A stretch of 6,634 bases of DNA from Lachnospiraceae bacterium UBA6452 (GTDB taxonomy: Bacteria > Bacillota > Clostridia > Lachnospirales > Lachnospiraceae). Each line of letters opens with the position of its first letter. Positions within the stretch are counted from its first letter, which is position 1. The stretch covers positions 13,655 through 20,288 of the forward strand of contig DJNY01000019.1 of NCBI GenBank assembly GCA_002441865.1, written 5' to 3'. Both the position numbers and the translations under genes were made by a program. This document shows, in pieces, positions 1-5,786 of the stretch. Under the pieces are notes generated by a model. The model did not search any database and had not been told where the DNA came from. It saw only the letters and a program-made list of their open reading frames with translations.

Positions 1-600
1 GAAAACGGAAAAGGATATTACTGTATCGGAATCACAACAAATACCGTATATCAGAATGAAATAACGCCCGGAGCGACTTACAAATATCGTATTTATGCCA
101 GAAAAAACGGACAGACGACCGCCAGATCGGAGGAAATTTCTTTGGTGACCAAAATGATGCTGCCAAAGAAAGGATCTGTCTGTCAGGCAGACGGTTATCG
201 TTATAAAGTACTTTCTGCGACAGCCAAAAGCAAAAAAGTGGCATTTGCCGGTGTAAGCGATAAAAATGTGAAAAAGGTCATCATTCCGAAAACAGTAAAG
301 CTGGACGGTATCACTTATCAGGTGACGGAGATCAGTGCCAATGCACTGAAAGGAAAGAAAAAACTGAAAACAGTTTCTGTAGGGGAAAATGTAACAAAGA
401 TCGGAAAGAATGCCTTTGCAGGCTGCAGCAGGCTGGTCAATATCGTAGTCAAGGGCAAAAAGCTGAAAAGTGCGGGAAAGAACAGTCTGCAGGGAATTTC
501 CGCAAAGGCGGTGATCTATGTACCTTCCTCCAAATTAAAGAAATACAAAGGTCTTCTGCAGAACAAAGGACAGAAAAAGTCTGTAAAAATAAAGAAATAG
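1..600 (+). CDS. C-terminal part of a BspA-type leucine-rich-repeat surface protein (5' end outside window)
   Basis: The frame is open from base 1 to the TAG at 598-600, giving 199 visible residues; the ATG at 142 is internal and should not be taken as the start. Residues about 1-50 look like the end of a fibronectin type III-like domain (ITPGATYKYRIYARKNGQ, then EISLVT). Residues about 80-165 match the BspA/LRR_5 pattern: VIIPKTV, VTEISANALKG, KLKTVSVGENVTKIGKNAFAGC, each placing a predicted strand before an aromatic or alanine-rich turn. The tail is very Lys-rich and ends YVPSSKLKKYKGLL...VKIKK, a common ending for secreted Lachnospiraceae LRR proteins. Such proteins are usually extracellular and implicated in adhesion or binding, but no specific ligand can be inferred. 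No sortase motif or membrane anchor is visible at the C-terminus, so any anchoring must lie upstream. Family assignment is fairly sure; function is not. Confidence 0.8.
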   Translation, partial: ENGKGYYCIGITTNTVYQNEITPGATYKYRIYARKNGQTTARSEEISLVTKMMLPKKGSVCQADGYRYKVLSATAKSKKVAFAGVSDKNVKKVIIPKTVKLDGITYQVTEISANALKGKKKLKTVSVGENVTKIGKNAFAGCSRLVNIVVKGKKLKSAGKNSLQGISAKAVIYVPSSKLKKYKGLLQNKGQKKSVKIKK

Positions 601-606
601 AATGAT

Positions 607-635
607 TTCTGAAAAAGGTTCATATGCTGTATAAA
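607..635 (+). promoter_or_regulatory. Weak candidate promoter for the carboxypeptidase gene
   Basis: A TATAAA hexamer at 630-635 (5 of 6 to TATAAT) lies 17 bases after TTCTGA at 607-612, which matches the -35 consensus at only 3 of 6 positions. Initiation would fall near 642, leaving a leader of about 20 bases that still holds the ribosome binding site. The poor -35 makes this tentative; the carboxypeptidase could equally be read through from the upstream gene, because no terminator hairpin is visible in the 60-base gap. Confidence 0.25.
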
Positions 636-660
636 GGAAACAGAGACAGGAACCGGTTAT

Positions 661-1857
661 ATGGGAAATCTGAAAAAGAATCTGAAACGACTGACCGGAA
701 CGGCAGTAGCGGTGATCCTCTGTATCACCAGTCTGCTGCAGGTTCCGGTCAGGGCGGATGAATTAAAGGTATATGCCCGTGCGGCGCTTCTGATGGATGC
801 GTCGAATGGGCGTATTTTATATGAAGAAAACGGTTATGAAAAGCTGCCGATGGCTTCCACTACAAAGATCATGACCTGTATTCTGGCGCTGGAATACATA
901 AAAGAACATGAGACGACGGTCTGGGAAGAACCGGTGGAAGTATCGGAGCATGCGGTCTCCATGCCAAAGGTAAAGCTGGGGATGCAGAAAGGAGACCGGT
1001 TTCTGCTGGAAGATCTGTTATATTCCCTGATGCTGGAATCCCATAATGATACGGCGGTAGCGATCGCGGAATATATAGATGGCAGTGCAGAAGCTTTTGC
1101 GCAGCGGATGAATGAGAAAGCGCGCTCGCTTGGCTGTCAGGATACCAATTTTATCACGCCGAACGGACTGGATGCGGAGGCGGATGGGAAAATACATGAG
1201 ACAACAGCGGCAGATCTGGCAAGGATCGCCTCCTATGCGCTGCAAAATGAAGAATTCCGTAAGATCATCGGCACAAGAGCCTATACGTTTCCGGAGCTTT
1301 CCGGGCGCAGAACCTTCCAGGTGTACAATAAAGACCGCTTTCTTGATCTGATGGACGGTGCGATCGGGATCAAAACAGGATTTACCGGAAAAGCGGGCTA
1401 TTGCTTTGTCGGCGCTCTGGAAAGGGATGGAAAAACTTTGGTTTCCGTTGTACTCGGCAGCGGATGGCCGCCCCATAAAAACTGGAAATGGGAAGACACA
1501 AAGATATTGATGGAATACGGGCTTTCCCATTATACAGAGCAGTGTATTCTGCAGACCTATACGTATCAGCCTCTGCCTGTGGAAAACGGTATTTCGGGAC
1601 AGGCGGCGATCCGGCCGGAGAGCGGTGACAGGGAAAAAGAACTGACAATGCTTCTTTCGGATGATGATGATGTAAAAGTAACAAGGCAATATCCGAAAAA
1701 ACTGGAAGCACCGGTGGTGGAAGGGACCTGCATCGGGTACGAAAAATATTTTGTGAACGGACAGTTGTGGCGCAGTTATAAAATCTTAACTGCAGAATCT
1801 GTAGATTTACGTACTTATTCCTATTGTCTGCGACAAATTTTTATGTTATACTTCTAA
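661..1857 (+). CDS. Serine-type D-Ala-D-Ala carboxypeptidase (peptidase S11, low-molecular-weight PBP)
   Basis: This 398-residue enzyme should remove the terminal D-Ala from peptidoglycan pentapeptides outside the membrane, limiting cross-linking. Residues 1-32 form a signal peptide: basic start (KKNLKR), hydrophobic core, and likely cleavage after VRA32. The three penicillin-binding motifs are present and well spaced: S66-T-T-K69 (acylated serine and lysine), S127-H-N129, and K238-T-G240. LLMDASNGRILYEEN (43-57) and FITPNGLD (164-171) are also typical of the family. The region after about 290 corresponds to the beta-rich C-terminal domain. No long C-terminal amphipathic helix is obvious; the tail is CLRQIFMLYF, and its codons overlap the promoter of the next operon. 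The ATG at 661 is supported by the signal peptide and a modest Shine-Dalgarno-like ACAGGAA (646-652). The gene resembles DacF/DacB-type sporulation or vegetative enzymes, but the subtype cannot be settled from sequence alone. Confidence 0.93.
   Translation: MGNLKKNLKRLTGTAVAVILCITSLLQVPVRADELKVYARAALLMDASNGRILYEENGYEKLPMASTTKIMTCILALEYIKEHETTVWEEPVEVSEHAVSMPKVKLGMQKGDRFLLEDLLYSLMLESHNDTAVAIAEYIDGSAEAFAQRMNEKARSLGCQDTNFITPNGLDAEADGKIHETTAADLARIASYALQNEEFRKIIGTRAYTFPELSGRRTFQVYNKDRFLDLMDGAIGIKTGFTGKAGYCFVGALERDGKTLVSVVLGSGWPPHKNWKWEDTKILMEYGLSHYTEQCILQTYTYQPLPVENGISGQAAIRPESGDREKELTMLLSDDDDVKVTRQYPKKLEAPVVEGTCIGYEKYFVNGQLWRSYKILTAESVDLRTYSYCLRQIFMLYF
1824..1836. promoter_or_regulatory. Dyad TTGTC-N3-GACAA overlapping the -35: possible operator
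   Basis: TTGTC (1824-1828) and GACAA (1832-1836) are perfect inverted repeats around TGC, and the left arm is the -35 hexamer. Short odd-spaced dyads at this position are typical of repressor sites, for example the GntR family, but the regulator cannot be named. A 5-base arm can occur by chance, so this is tentative. Confidence 0.3.
1824..1852 (+). promoter_or_regulatory. Extended -10 promoter for the decarboxylase operon, inside the end of the upstream gene
   Basis: The -35 TTGTCT (1824-1829, 4 of 6 to TTGACA) is 17 bases from the -10 TATACT (1847-1852, 5 of 6 to TATAAT). TG at 1844-1845 sits one base before the -10, the exact extended -10 arrangement. Predicted initiation is near 1858-1860, giving a leader of about 75 bases to the ATG at 1936. 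The whole element is in the last eleven codons of the carboxypeptidase gene, whose stop is 1855-1857. It is the best promoter match seen in the window and fits the start of a functionally unrelated gene set. Confidence 0.65.
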
Positions 1858-1863
1858 ACGAAT

Positions 1864-1890
1864 GTGACCGGGAGAACTCTGCCCGTGCAC
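1864..1890 (+). other. Imperfect stem-loop in the operon leader
   Basis: GTG (1864-1866) pairs with CAC (1888-1890), and CGGG (1869-1872) pairs with CCCG (1882-1885), with a two-base internal mismatch and a nine-base loop. It would begin about five bases after the predicted transcription start, where such stems can protect a 5' end. It is not a convincing terminator: the nearest T run (1904-1908) is 13 bases beyond the stem. Confidence 0.35.
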
Positions 1891-1935
1891 AGAAAGAAGT
1901 TACTTTTTAATTAATATAAAATGGAGGTCTGAAAA

Positions 1936-3366
1936 ATGAGTAATTCTTCACAAGCGAGTCAAAGAATTGCAGCTTTACTCGACGACAACAGTTTCGTTGA
2001 AATCGGTGCAAAGGTTACAGCCAGAGCAACAGATTTTAACATGAAACCAACAGAAACTCCTTCTGACGGTGTTGTAACCGGCTATGGAGTAATTGATGGC
2101 AGTCTTGTGTATGTTTACAGCCAGGATGCATCCGTTATGAACGGTACAGTTGGCGAAATGCATGCAAAGAAGATTGCAAACCTCTATGATCTGGCTTTAA
2201 AGACAGGTGCACCAGTCATCGGTCTTATCGATTCAGCCGGACTTAGATTACAGGAAGCAACAGATGCTTTAAATGCGTTTGGCGAAATTTACATGAAGCA
2301 GACGCTTGCATCCGGTGTGATTCCACAGATCACAGCAGTTTTCGGTAACTGCGGCGGTGGACTTGCCCTGATTCCTGCATTAACAGATTTTACATTTATG
2401 GAAGGCAAAAAAGCGAAACTGTTTGTGAACTCACCAAACGCACTTGCAGGCAACAATGCTGACAAATGCGATACAGCAGCGGCAGATTTCCAGAGCGAGA
2501 AAGCCGGTCTTGTAGATGTTGTAGCTGATGAAGCAGACATCCTTGCACAGATCAGACAGCTTGTATCCATGCTTCCTGCAAACAATGAAGATGAAGCTTT
2601 TGAAGAAGAATGCGCAGATGATCTGAACAGAGCTTCTGCTGATCTTGCAAACTGCACAGGTGACACAGGCATCGCATTATCTACAATTGCAGATGATAAT
2701 GTGTTCTTTGAAGTAAAAGAAGCATATGCAAAAGAAATGGTAACAGGTTTTGTACGTCTGAACGGACAGACAGTCGGCTGTGTTGCCAACAGAAGTGAAG
2801 TTTACGGCGAAGACGGAGAAAAGACAGAAACATTTGATTCCGTACTGACTCCTGCAGGCTGTGAAAAGGCTGCAGATTTCATTACATTCTGTGATGCTTT
2901 CAATATTCCTGTTCTTTCTCTTACAAATGTAACAGGTTATGCAGCATGTGAATGCAGTGAGAAGAAGATTGCAAAGGCAGTTGCAAAACTTACATATGCA
3001 TTTGCAAACGCTACTGTTCCGAAGGTAAACGTAGTTATCGGTAAGGCATTCGGTACTGCAGCAGTTGCAATGAATTCCAAAGCAATCGGTGCTGATCTGA
3101 CAATCGCATGGGAAAATGCAGAGATCGGTGCTATGAATGCAAAAGATGCAGCTATGATCATGTACGATGGACAGGGTGCTGATGTGATCAATGAAAAAGC
3201 TGCTGAATATGCTGCTCTGCAGACAAGTGCAGAAGGCGCAGCTAAGAGAGGATATGTAGATCAGATCATTCATGCTGCTGATACACGTAAATATGTGATC
3301 GGTGCATTTGAAATGCTGTTCTCAAAAAGGGAAGACCGCCCGGCTAAAAAACACGGTACAGTTTAA
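1936..3366 (+). CDS. Divergent acyl-CoA carboxyltransferase subunit (MmdA / PccB / 12S-like)
   Basis: This 476-residue cytoplasmic protein has the two tandem crotonase-like halves of biotin-dependent carboxyltransferases. N-terminal half: LLDDNSFVEI (14-23), SDGVVTGYGVIDG (43-55), VGEMHAKKI (72-80), LIDSAGLRLQE (97-107), and the first oxyanion-type loop FGNCGGGLALIPALTDF (136-152). C-terminal half: GFVRLNGQTVGCVAN (271-285), YAFANATVPKVNVVIGKAFGTAA (354-376), SKAIGADLTIAWENAEIGAM (381-400). In this family it transfers carboxyl groups between an acyl-CoA such as methylmalonyl-CoA and carrier biotin. It is shorter than the usual 510-520 residues: the N-terminal segment ending GKLTARER is absent, and the usual DVPGFLPG...QE...GAK stretch reads NVTGYAACECSEKK with a deletion. 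The usual KAYGGA is KAFGTA (370-375). The start is fixed by GGAGG (1923-1927), 8 bases before ATG. It is first in the operon. Fold is certain; substrate is not. Confidence 0.85.
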   Translation: MSNSSQASQRIAALLDDNSFVEIGAKVTARATDFNMKPTETPSDGVVTGYGVIDGSLVYVYSQDASVMNGTVGEMHAKKIANLYDLALKTGAPVIGLIDSAGLRLQEATDALNAFGEIYMKQTLASGVIPQITAVFGNCGGGLALIPALTDFTFMEGKKAKLFVNSPNALAGNNADKCDTAAADFQSEKAGLVDVVADEADILAQIRQLVSMLPANNEDEAFEEECADDLNRASADLANCTGDTGIALSTIADDNVFFEVKEAYAKEMVTGFVRLNGQTVGCVANRSEVYGEDGEKTETFDSVLTPAGCEKAADFITFCDAFNIPVLSLTNVTGYAACECSEKKIAKAVAKLTYAFANATVPKVNVVIGKAFGTAAVAMNSKAIGADLTIAWENAEIGAMNAKDAAMIMYDGQGADVINEKAAEYAALQTSAEGAAKRGYVDQIIHAADTRKYVIGAFEMLFSKREDRPAKKHGTV

Positions 3367-3383
3367 GAAAGGATGTACTTAAT

Positions 3384-4145
3384 ATGAAAAAGAGACTATT
3401 AGTATTAGGTATGATCGCCTGCCTTTTTGGACTGACAGCATGTGGCAATAATGGTTCAGCTCAGGTTCTGACAGAGGAAGAAGAGGCTGCTGCTCAGGTA
3501 GCGGATTCTTATATCAGCCAGATCGCACAGATTGAAGCAGATGGCACAGCAGATCAGTATATCGAGTATGATGAAAGCCTGGAGAGCGTATTTTCAAGCT
3601 GGGAAAGCGGTATGAAGGAGTTAGGCGGTTATGTCGAGACGACAGGCCATGATGTTGATTTAAGTGACAACAAGGAAGTCGTTGTTGATGTTGACATTAA
3701 AGGTTCTGCACTGGATCCGAAGGGGCAGCCGAGAACAGCTACAGTTGAGGTGATCTATACAGCAAAAGATTACAAGCTGAGCAGTCTGGCAGTCAATGTC
3801 AATTATACATTCGGTGAAATGATGAAAAAAGCAGCCCTCAATACTTTACTTGGTATGGGTACTGTATTTGTGATCCTGATTCTGATCAGTATGATCATTT
3901 CATGCTTCTCCGTTATTCCGAAAATCGAGGCAGCTTTCAAGAAGAAAGAAACTGCAAAGGAAGAGAAGAAGGACGTTGTAGATCAGATCATCGAAAAGGA
4001 AGAACTTGCTGATGACAGTGAACTGGTTGCAGTTATCTCAGCAGCGATCGCAGCTTATGAAGCTGACAATGGCAGTGCATCATCTGACGGATTCGTTGTT
4101 AGAAGTATCCGTAAGGTAAATAAAAGCAAATGGCAGAACGCCTAA
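3384..4145 (+). CDS. OadG-family sodium-pump decarboxylase subunit with lipoprotein-like N-terminus
   Basis: This 253-residue protein combines three parts. Residues 1-20 are a lipoprotein signal (MKKRLLVLG..., lipobox L17-T-A-C20). Residues about 35-145 are an acidic, predicted extracytoplasmic domain with beta-type strands (EVVVDVDIKG, TATVEVIYT, SLAVNVNYT); I do not recognise it firmly, though it recalls small DUF3887/NTF2-like domains. Residues about 152-177 are a single membrane helix (LLGMGTVFVILILISMIIS) followed by Lys-rich PKIEAAFKKKE, so the C-terminus should be cytoplasmic. The tail (212-253) carries the OadG/MmdD hallmark ELVAVISAAIAAYE...FVVRSIRKV, the part known to contact the carboxyltransferase and aid complex assembly. 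Classical OadG proteins are only about 80-120 residues, so the front is an addition. The gene lies 17 bases after the carboxyltransferase gene, with a weaker site, AAAGGA (3368-3373), than its neighbours. Confidence 0.85.
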   Translation: MKKRLLVLGMIACLFGLTACGNNGSAQVLTEEEEAAAQVADSYISQIAQIEADGTADQYIEYDESLESVFSSWESGMKELGGYVETTGHDVDLSDNKEVVVDVDIKGSALDPKGQPRTATVEVIYTAKDYKLSSLAVNVNYTFGEMMKKAALNTLLGMGTVFVILILISMIISCFSVIPKIEAAFKKKETAKEEKKDVVDQIIEKEELADDSELVAVISAAIAAYEADNGSASSDGFVVRSIRKVNKSKWQNA

Positions 4146-4150
4146 TTAAC

Positions 4151-4156
4151 AGGAGG
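4151..4156 (+). promoter_or_regulatory. Consensus AGGAGG ribosome binding site for the biotin carrier
   Basis: AGGAGG lies 8 bases before the ATG at 4165. It is part of a 13-base leader, AATTAACAGGAGG (4144-4156), repeated exactly before oadB (4559-4571). A related AACAGGAGGAAAT (4148-4160) recurs before oadA (5768-5780). Confidence 0.85.
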
Positions 4157-4164
4157 AAATTAAA

Positions 4165-4530
4165 ATGAAGAATTATACAATTACCGTAAATGGCAGCGTA
4201 TATGATGTAGTAGTAGAAGAAGGTGCATCTACTGGAGCAGCTCCGGTAGCAAAAGCAGCACCAAAAGCAGCACCAAAGGCAGCTCCTAAAGCAGCAGCTC
4301 CGGCCGGTGGCGCAGGATCCGTTAAGATCGAAGCCGGTGCAGCAGGTAAAGTATTCAAGATCGAAGCAAGCGTAGGACAGGCTGTAAAAGCTGGTGACGC
4401 TGTAGTTATCGTAGAAGCTATGAAGATGGAAATCCCTGTAGTTGCTCCTCAGGATGGTACAGTAGCTAGTATTGATGTAGCAGTTGGCGATGCAGTAGAA
4501 GCAGGCGCTGTCCTTGCAACATTAAACTAG
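4165..4530 (+). CDS. Biotin carrier protein (1.3S / MmdC / GcdC-like biotinyl domain)
   Basis: This 121-residue protein carries the biotin that shuttles CO2 between carboxyltransferase and OadB. Residues 1-19 (MKNYTITVNGSVYDVVVEE) are the usual short N-terminal segment. Residues 21-50 form a flexible Ala-Pro-Lys linker with AAPK repeats. Residues 52-121 are a complete biotinyl domain: GAAGKVFKIEASVGQAVKAGD, then EAMKM (84-88) with K87 as the biotinylated lysine, 34 residues from the end as is standard, and DGTVASIDVAVGDAVEAG in the second half. A lipoyl domain is less likely because the Met-Lys-Met context is the biotin signature. As a free-standing carrier it resembles the transcarboxylase 1.3S subunit and MmdC, and differs from OadA proteins with a fused carrier domain. 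Its gene starts 19 bases after the OadG gene. Confidence 0.95.
   Translation: MKNYTITVNGSVYDVVVEEGASTGAAPVAKAAPKAAPKAAPKAAAPAGGAGSVKIEAGAAGKVFKIEASVGQAVKAGDAVVIVEAMKMEIPVVAPQDGTVASIDVAVGDAVEAGAVLATLN
4255..4290 (+). repeat. Three 12-base tandem units encoding the AAPK linker
   Basis: Units start at 4255, 4267 and 4279. The first two differ at one base; the third keeps the protein sequence but uses other Ala and Pro codons. A diverged AAAP follows. They encode the hinge before the biotinyl domain. Copy number could vary between strains without frame loss. Confidence 0.75.
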
Positions 4531-4535
4531 AAAAA

Positions 4536-4557
4536 GTCTTTGACTTGAGTCAATGAC
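4536..4557. other. Near-perfect palindrome between the biotin carrier and oadB genes
   Basis: TTGACT (4540-4545), TG, AGTCAA (4548-4553) is a perfect dyad. Flanking GTC (4536-4538) and GAC (4555-4557) extend it across one T:T mismatch to 22 bases. In RNA it would fold with a TTGA loop and 5+3 base pairs. It starts 6 bases after the carrier stop codon and ends 8 bases before the oadB ribosome binding site. There is no T run after it, so it is not a standard terminator. It could be a processing or stability element, or a DNA-binding site. Confidence 0.5.
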
Positions 4558-4565
4558 AAATTAAC

Positions 4566-4571
4566 AGGAGG
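4566..4571 (+). promoter_or_regulatory. Consensus AGGAGG ribosome binding site for oadB
   Basis: AGGAGG lies 7 bases before the ATG at 4579 and fixes the start. It follows the same AATTA-AC leader found before the biotin carrier gene. Confidence 0.85.
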
Positions 4572-4578
4572 TCAACAA

Positions 4579-5730
4579 ATGGATTACATAGCAAGTACAT
4601 TGAACAATCTGGTACATCAGACGGCTTTCTTCAATCTTACTTGGGGAAACTACCTTATGATTGTAGTGGCTTGTGTATTTCTATATCTGGCTATCGCAAA
4701 AGGATTTGAACCACTTCTTTTGACTCCGATAGCATTCGGTATGCTGCTGGTTAATATCTATCCGGATATCATGCTCAGCATTGAAGATTCCGCAAACGGA
4801 ACCGGTGGTTTACTGTATTATTTCTACCTTTTGGATGAATGGGCAATCCTGCCCTCCCTGATCTTCATGGGTGTTGGTGCGATGACTGACTTCGGTCCGC
4901 TGATTGCCAATCCAAAGAGCTTTTTACTTGGTGCTGCAGCCCAGTTCGGTATTTTCGCAGCATACTTCGGTGCAATCGCACTTGGCTTCAATGACAAAGC
5001 CGCAGCAGCTATTTCCATCATCGGTGGTGCAGATGGTCCTACTTCCATCTTCCTTGCCGGTAAACTGGGACAGACAGCCCTCTTAGGACCGATCGCCGTT
5101 GCTGCATATTCTTATATGTCACTTGTTCCAATCATCCAGCCGCCGATCATGAAGCTGCTGACAACAGAGAAGGAACGTAAGATCAAGATGGGACAGCTCA
5201 GACCTGTATCTAAATTAGAAAAGATCCTGTTCCCGATCATCGTTACAATCATTGTATGTCTGCTGCTTCCTACAACAGCTCCGCTGGTAGGTCTGCTGAT
5301 GCTTGGTAACTTATTCCGTGAATCAGGTGTTGTTCGTCAGCTGACAGATACTGCAAGTAATGCCCTGATGTACATCGTAGTTATCCTGCTTGGTACATCC
5401 GTAGGTGCAACAACAAGTGCAGAAGCATTCCTGAATATGGATACATTAAAGATCGTAGCACTCGGTCTGATCGCCTTTGCGTTTGGTACAGCAGCCGGTG
5501 TATTATTCGGTAAGCTTATGTGTATCTTCTCACATGGCAAGGTTAATCCGCTGATCGGTTCAGCAGGTGTATCTGCCGTACCTATGGCAGCCCGTGTATC
5601 TCAGAAGGTCGGTGCAGAATCAGATCCGACAAACTTCCTTCTGATGCATGCTATGGGACCTAACGTTGCCGGTGTTATCGGTACAGCCGTTGCAGCTGGT
5701 ACATTCATGGCTGTATTCGGTGTATTCTAA
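4579..5730 (+). CDS. oadB: Sodium-translocating decarboxylase beta subunit (OadB/MmdB/GcdB family)
   Basis: This 383-residue polytopic membrane protein decarboxylates carboxybiotin on the carrier and couples this to Na+ export. Hydrophobic segments fill most of its length (roughly nine to eleven, for example 24-40, 91-108, 114-136, 168-190, 215-245, 262-280, 291-312, 360-383). Family signatures are clear: [17 protein letters not shown] (43-59), [19 protein letters not shown] (145-163), in which D152 corresponds to the essential aspartate (D203) of Klebsiella OadB, and the C-terminal stretches [13 protein letters not shown] (328-340) and [22 protein letters not shown] (353-374), which form part of the Na+ path. 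Length is normal for this group. Sequence alone cannot separate oxaloacetate, methylmalonyl-CoA and glutaconyl-CoA systems, because the beta subunits are interchangeable in sequence; the symbol marks the family, not the substrate. It is preceded by a 48-base gap containing a palindrome. Confidence 0.96.
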   Translation: MDYIASTLNNLVHQTAFFNLTWGNYLMIVVACVFLYLAIAKGFEPLLLTPIAFGMLLVNIYPDIMLSIEDSANGTGGLLYYFYLLDEWAILPSLIFMGVGAMTDFGPLIANPKSFLLGAAAQFGIFAAYFGAIALGFNDKAAAAISIIGGADGPTSIFLAGKLGQTALLGPIAVAAYSYMSLVPIIQPPIMKLLTTEKERKIKMGQLRPVSKLEKILFPIIVTIIVCLLLPTTAPLVGLLMLGNLFRESGVVRQLTDTASNALMYIVVILLGTSVGATTSAEAFLNMDTLKIVALGLIAFAFGTAAGVLFGKLMCIFSHGKVNPLIGSAGVSAVPMAARVSQKVGAESDPTNFLLMHAMGPNVAGVIGTAVAAGTFMAVFGVF

Positions 5731-5752
5731 AAGGAAAAAGAAAATCAAAGTA

Positions 5753-5766
5753 TGATTGTTTAATCA
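5753..5766 (+). other. Small hairpin in the oadB-oadA gap
   Basis: TGATT (5753-5757) and AATCA (5762-5766) can pair around a GTTT loop. The stem is A/T-rich and weak, and there is no T run after it, so termination is unlikely. It is recorded because it is the only structure in the 56-base gap. Confidence 0.2.
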
Positions 5767-5770
5767 AAAC

Positions 5771-5776
5771 AGGAGG
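5771..5776 (+). promoter_or_regulatory. Consensus AGGAGG ribosome binding site for oadA
   Basis: AGGAGG lies 10 bases before the ATG at 5787 and selects that start. It sits inside the shared AACAGGAGGAAAT leader (5768-5780). Confidence 0.85.
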
Positions 5777-5786
5777 AAATAATAAA

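Noticed and set aside
142..600. ATG at 142 as the start of a complete small gene
   Set aside because: The same frame is open to base 1 and encodes a fibronectin-like segment that continues into the repeat region; there is no ribosome binding site before 142.
617..658. GGTTC...GAACC inverted repeat and AACCGGTT palindrome before the carboxypeptidase start
   Set aside because: The 5-base arms are 28 bases apart and the palindrome is only 8 bases; both are within chance expectation and there is no T run for a terminator.
1018..1689. Long open frame on the minus strand inside the carboxypeptidase gene
   Set aside because: It is fully antisense to a gene with all catalytic motifs, has no recognisable domain, and its basic, low-complexity sequence fits a shadow frame.
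1915..1920. TATAAA as a second -10 for the operon
   Set aside because: No -35 lies at a suitable distance, and transcription would start within or beyond the ribosome binding site at 1923-1927.
2289..3273. Several minus-strand open frames inside the carboxyltransferase gene, including one very rich in Cys and Ile
   Set aside because: Their composition follows from the biased GCA/TGC codon pattern of the sense gene; no ribosome binding site or domain supports them.
4173..4358. Minus-strand Ala-rich frame across the biotin carrier linker
   Set aside because: It is the reverse reading of the AAPK repeats and has no independent support.
4540..4545. TTGACT as the -35 of an internal promoter for oadB
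   Set aside because: At 16-18 bases downstream the sequence is AACAGG-like, with no -10 hexamer; the palindrome explains the match better.
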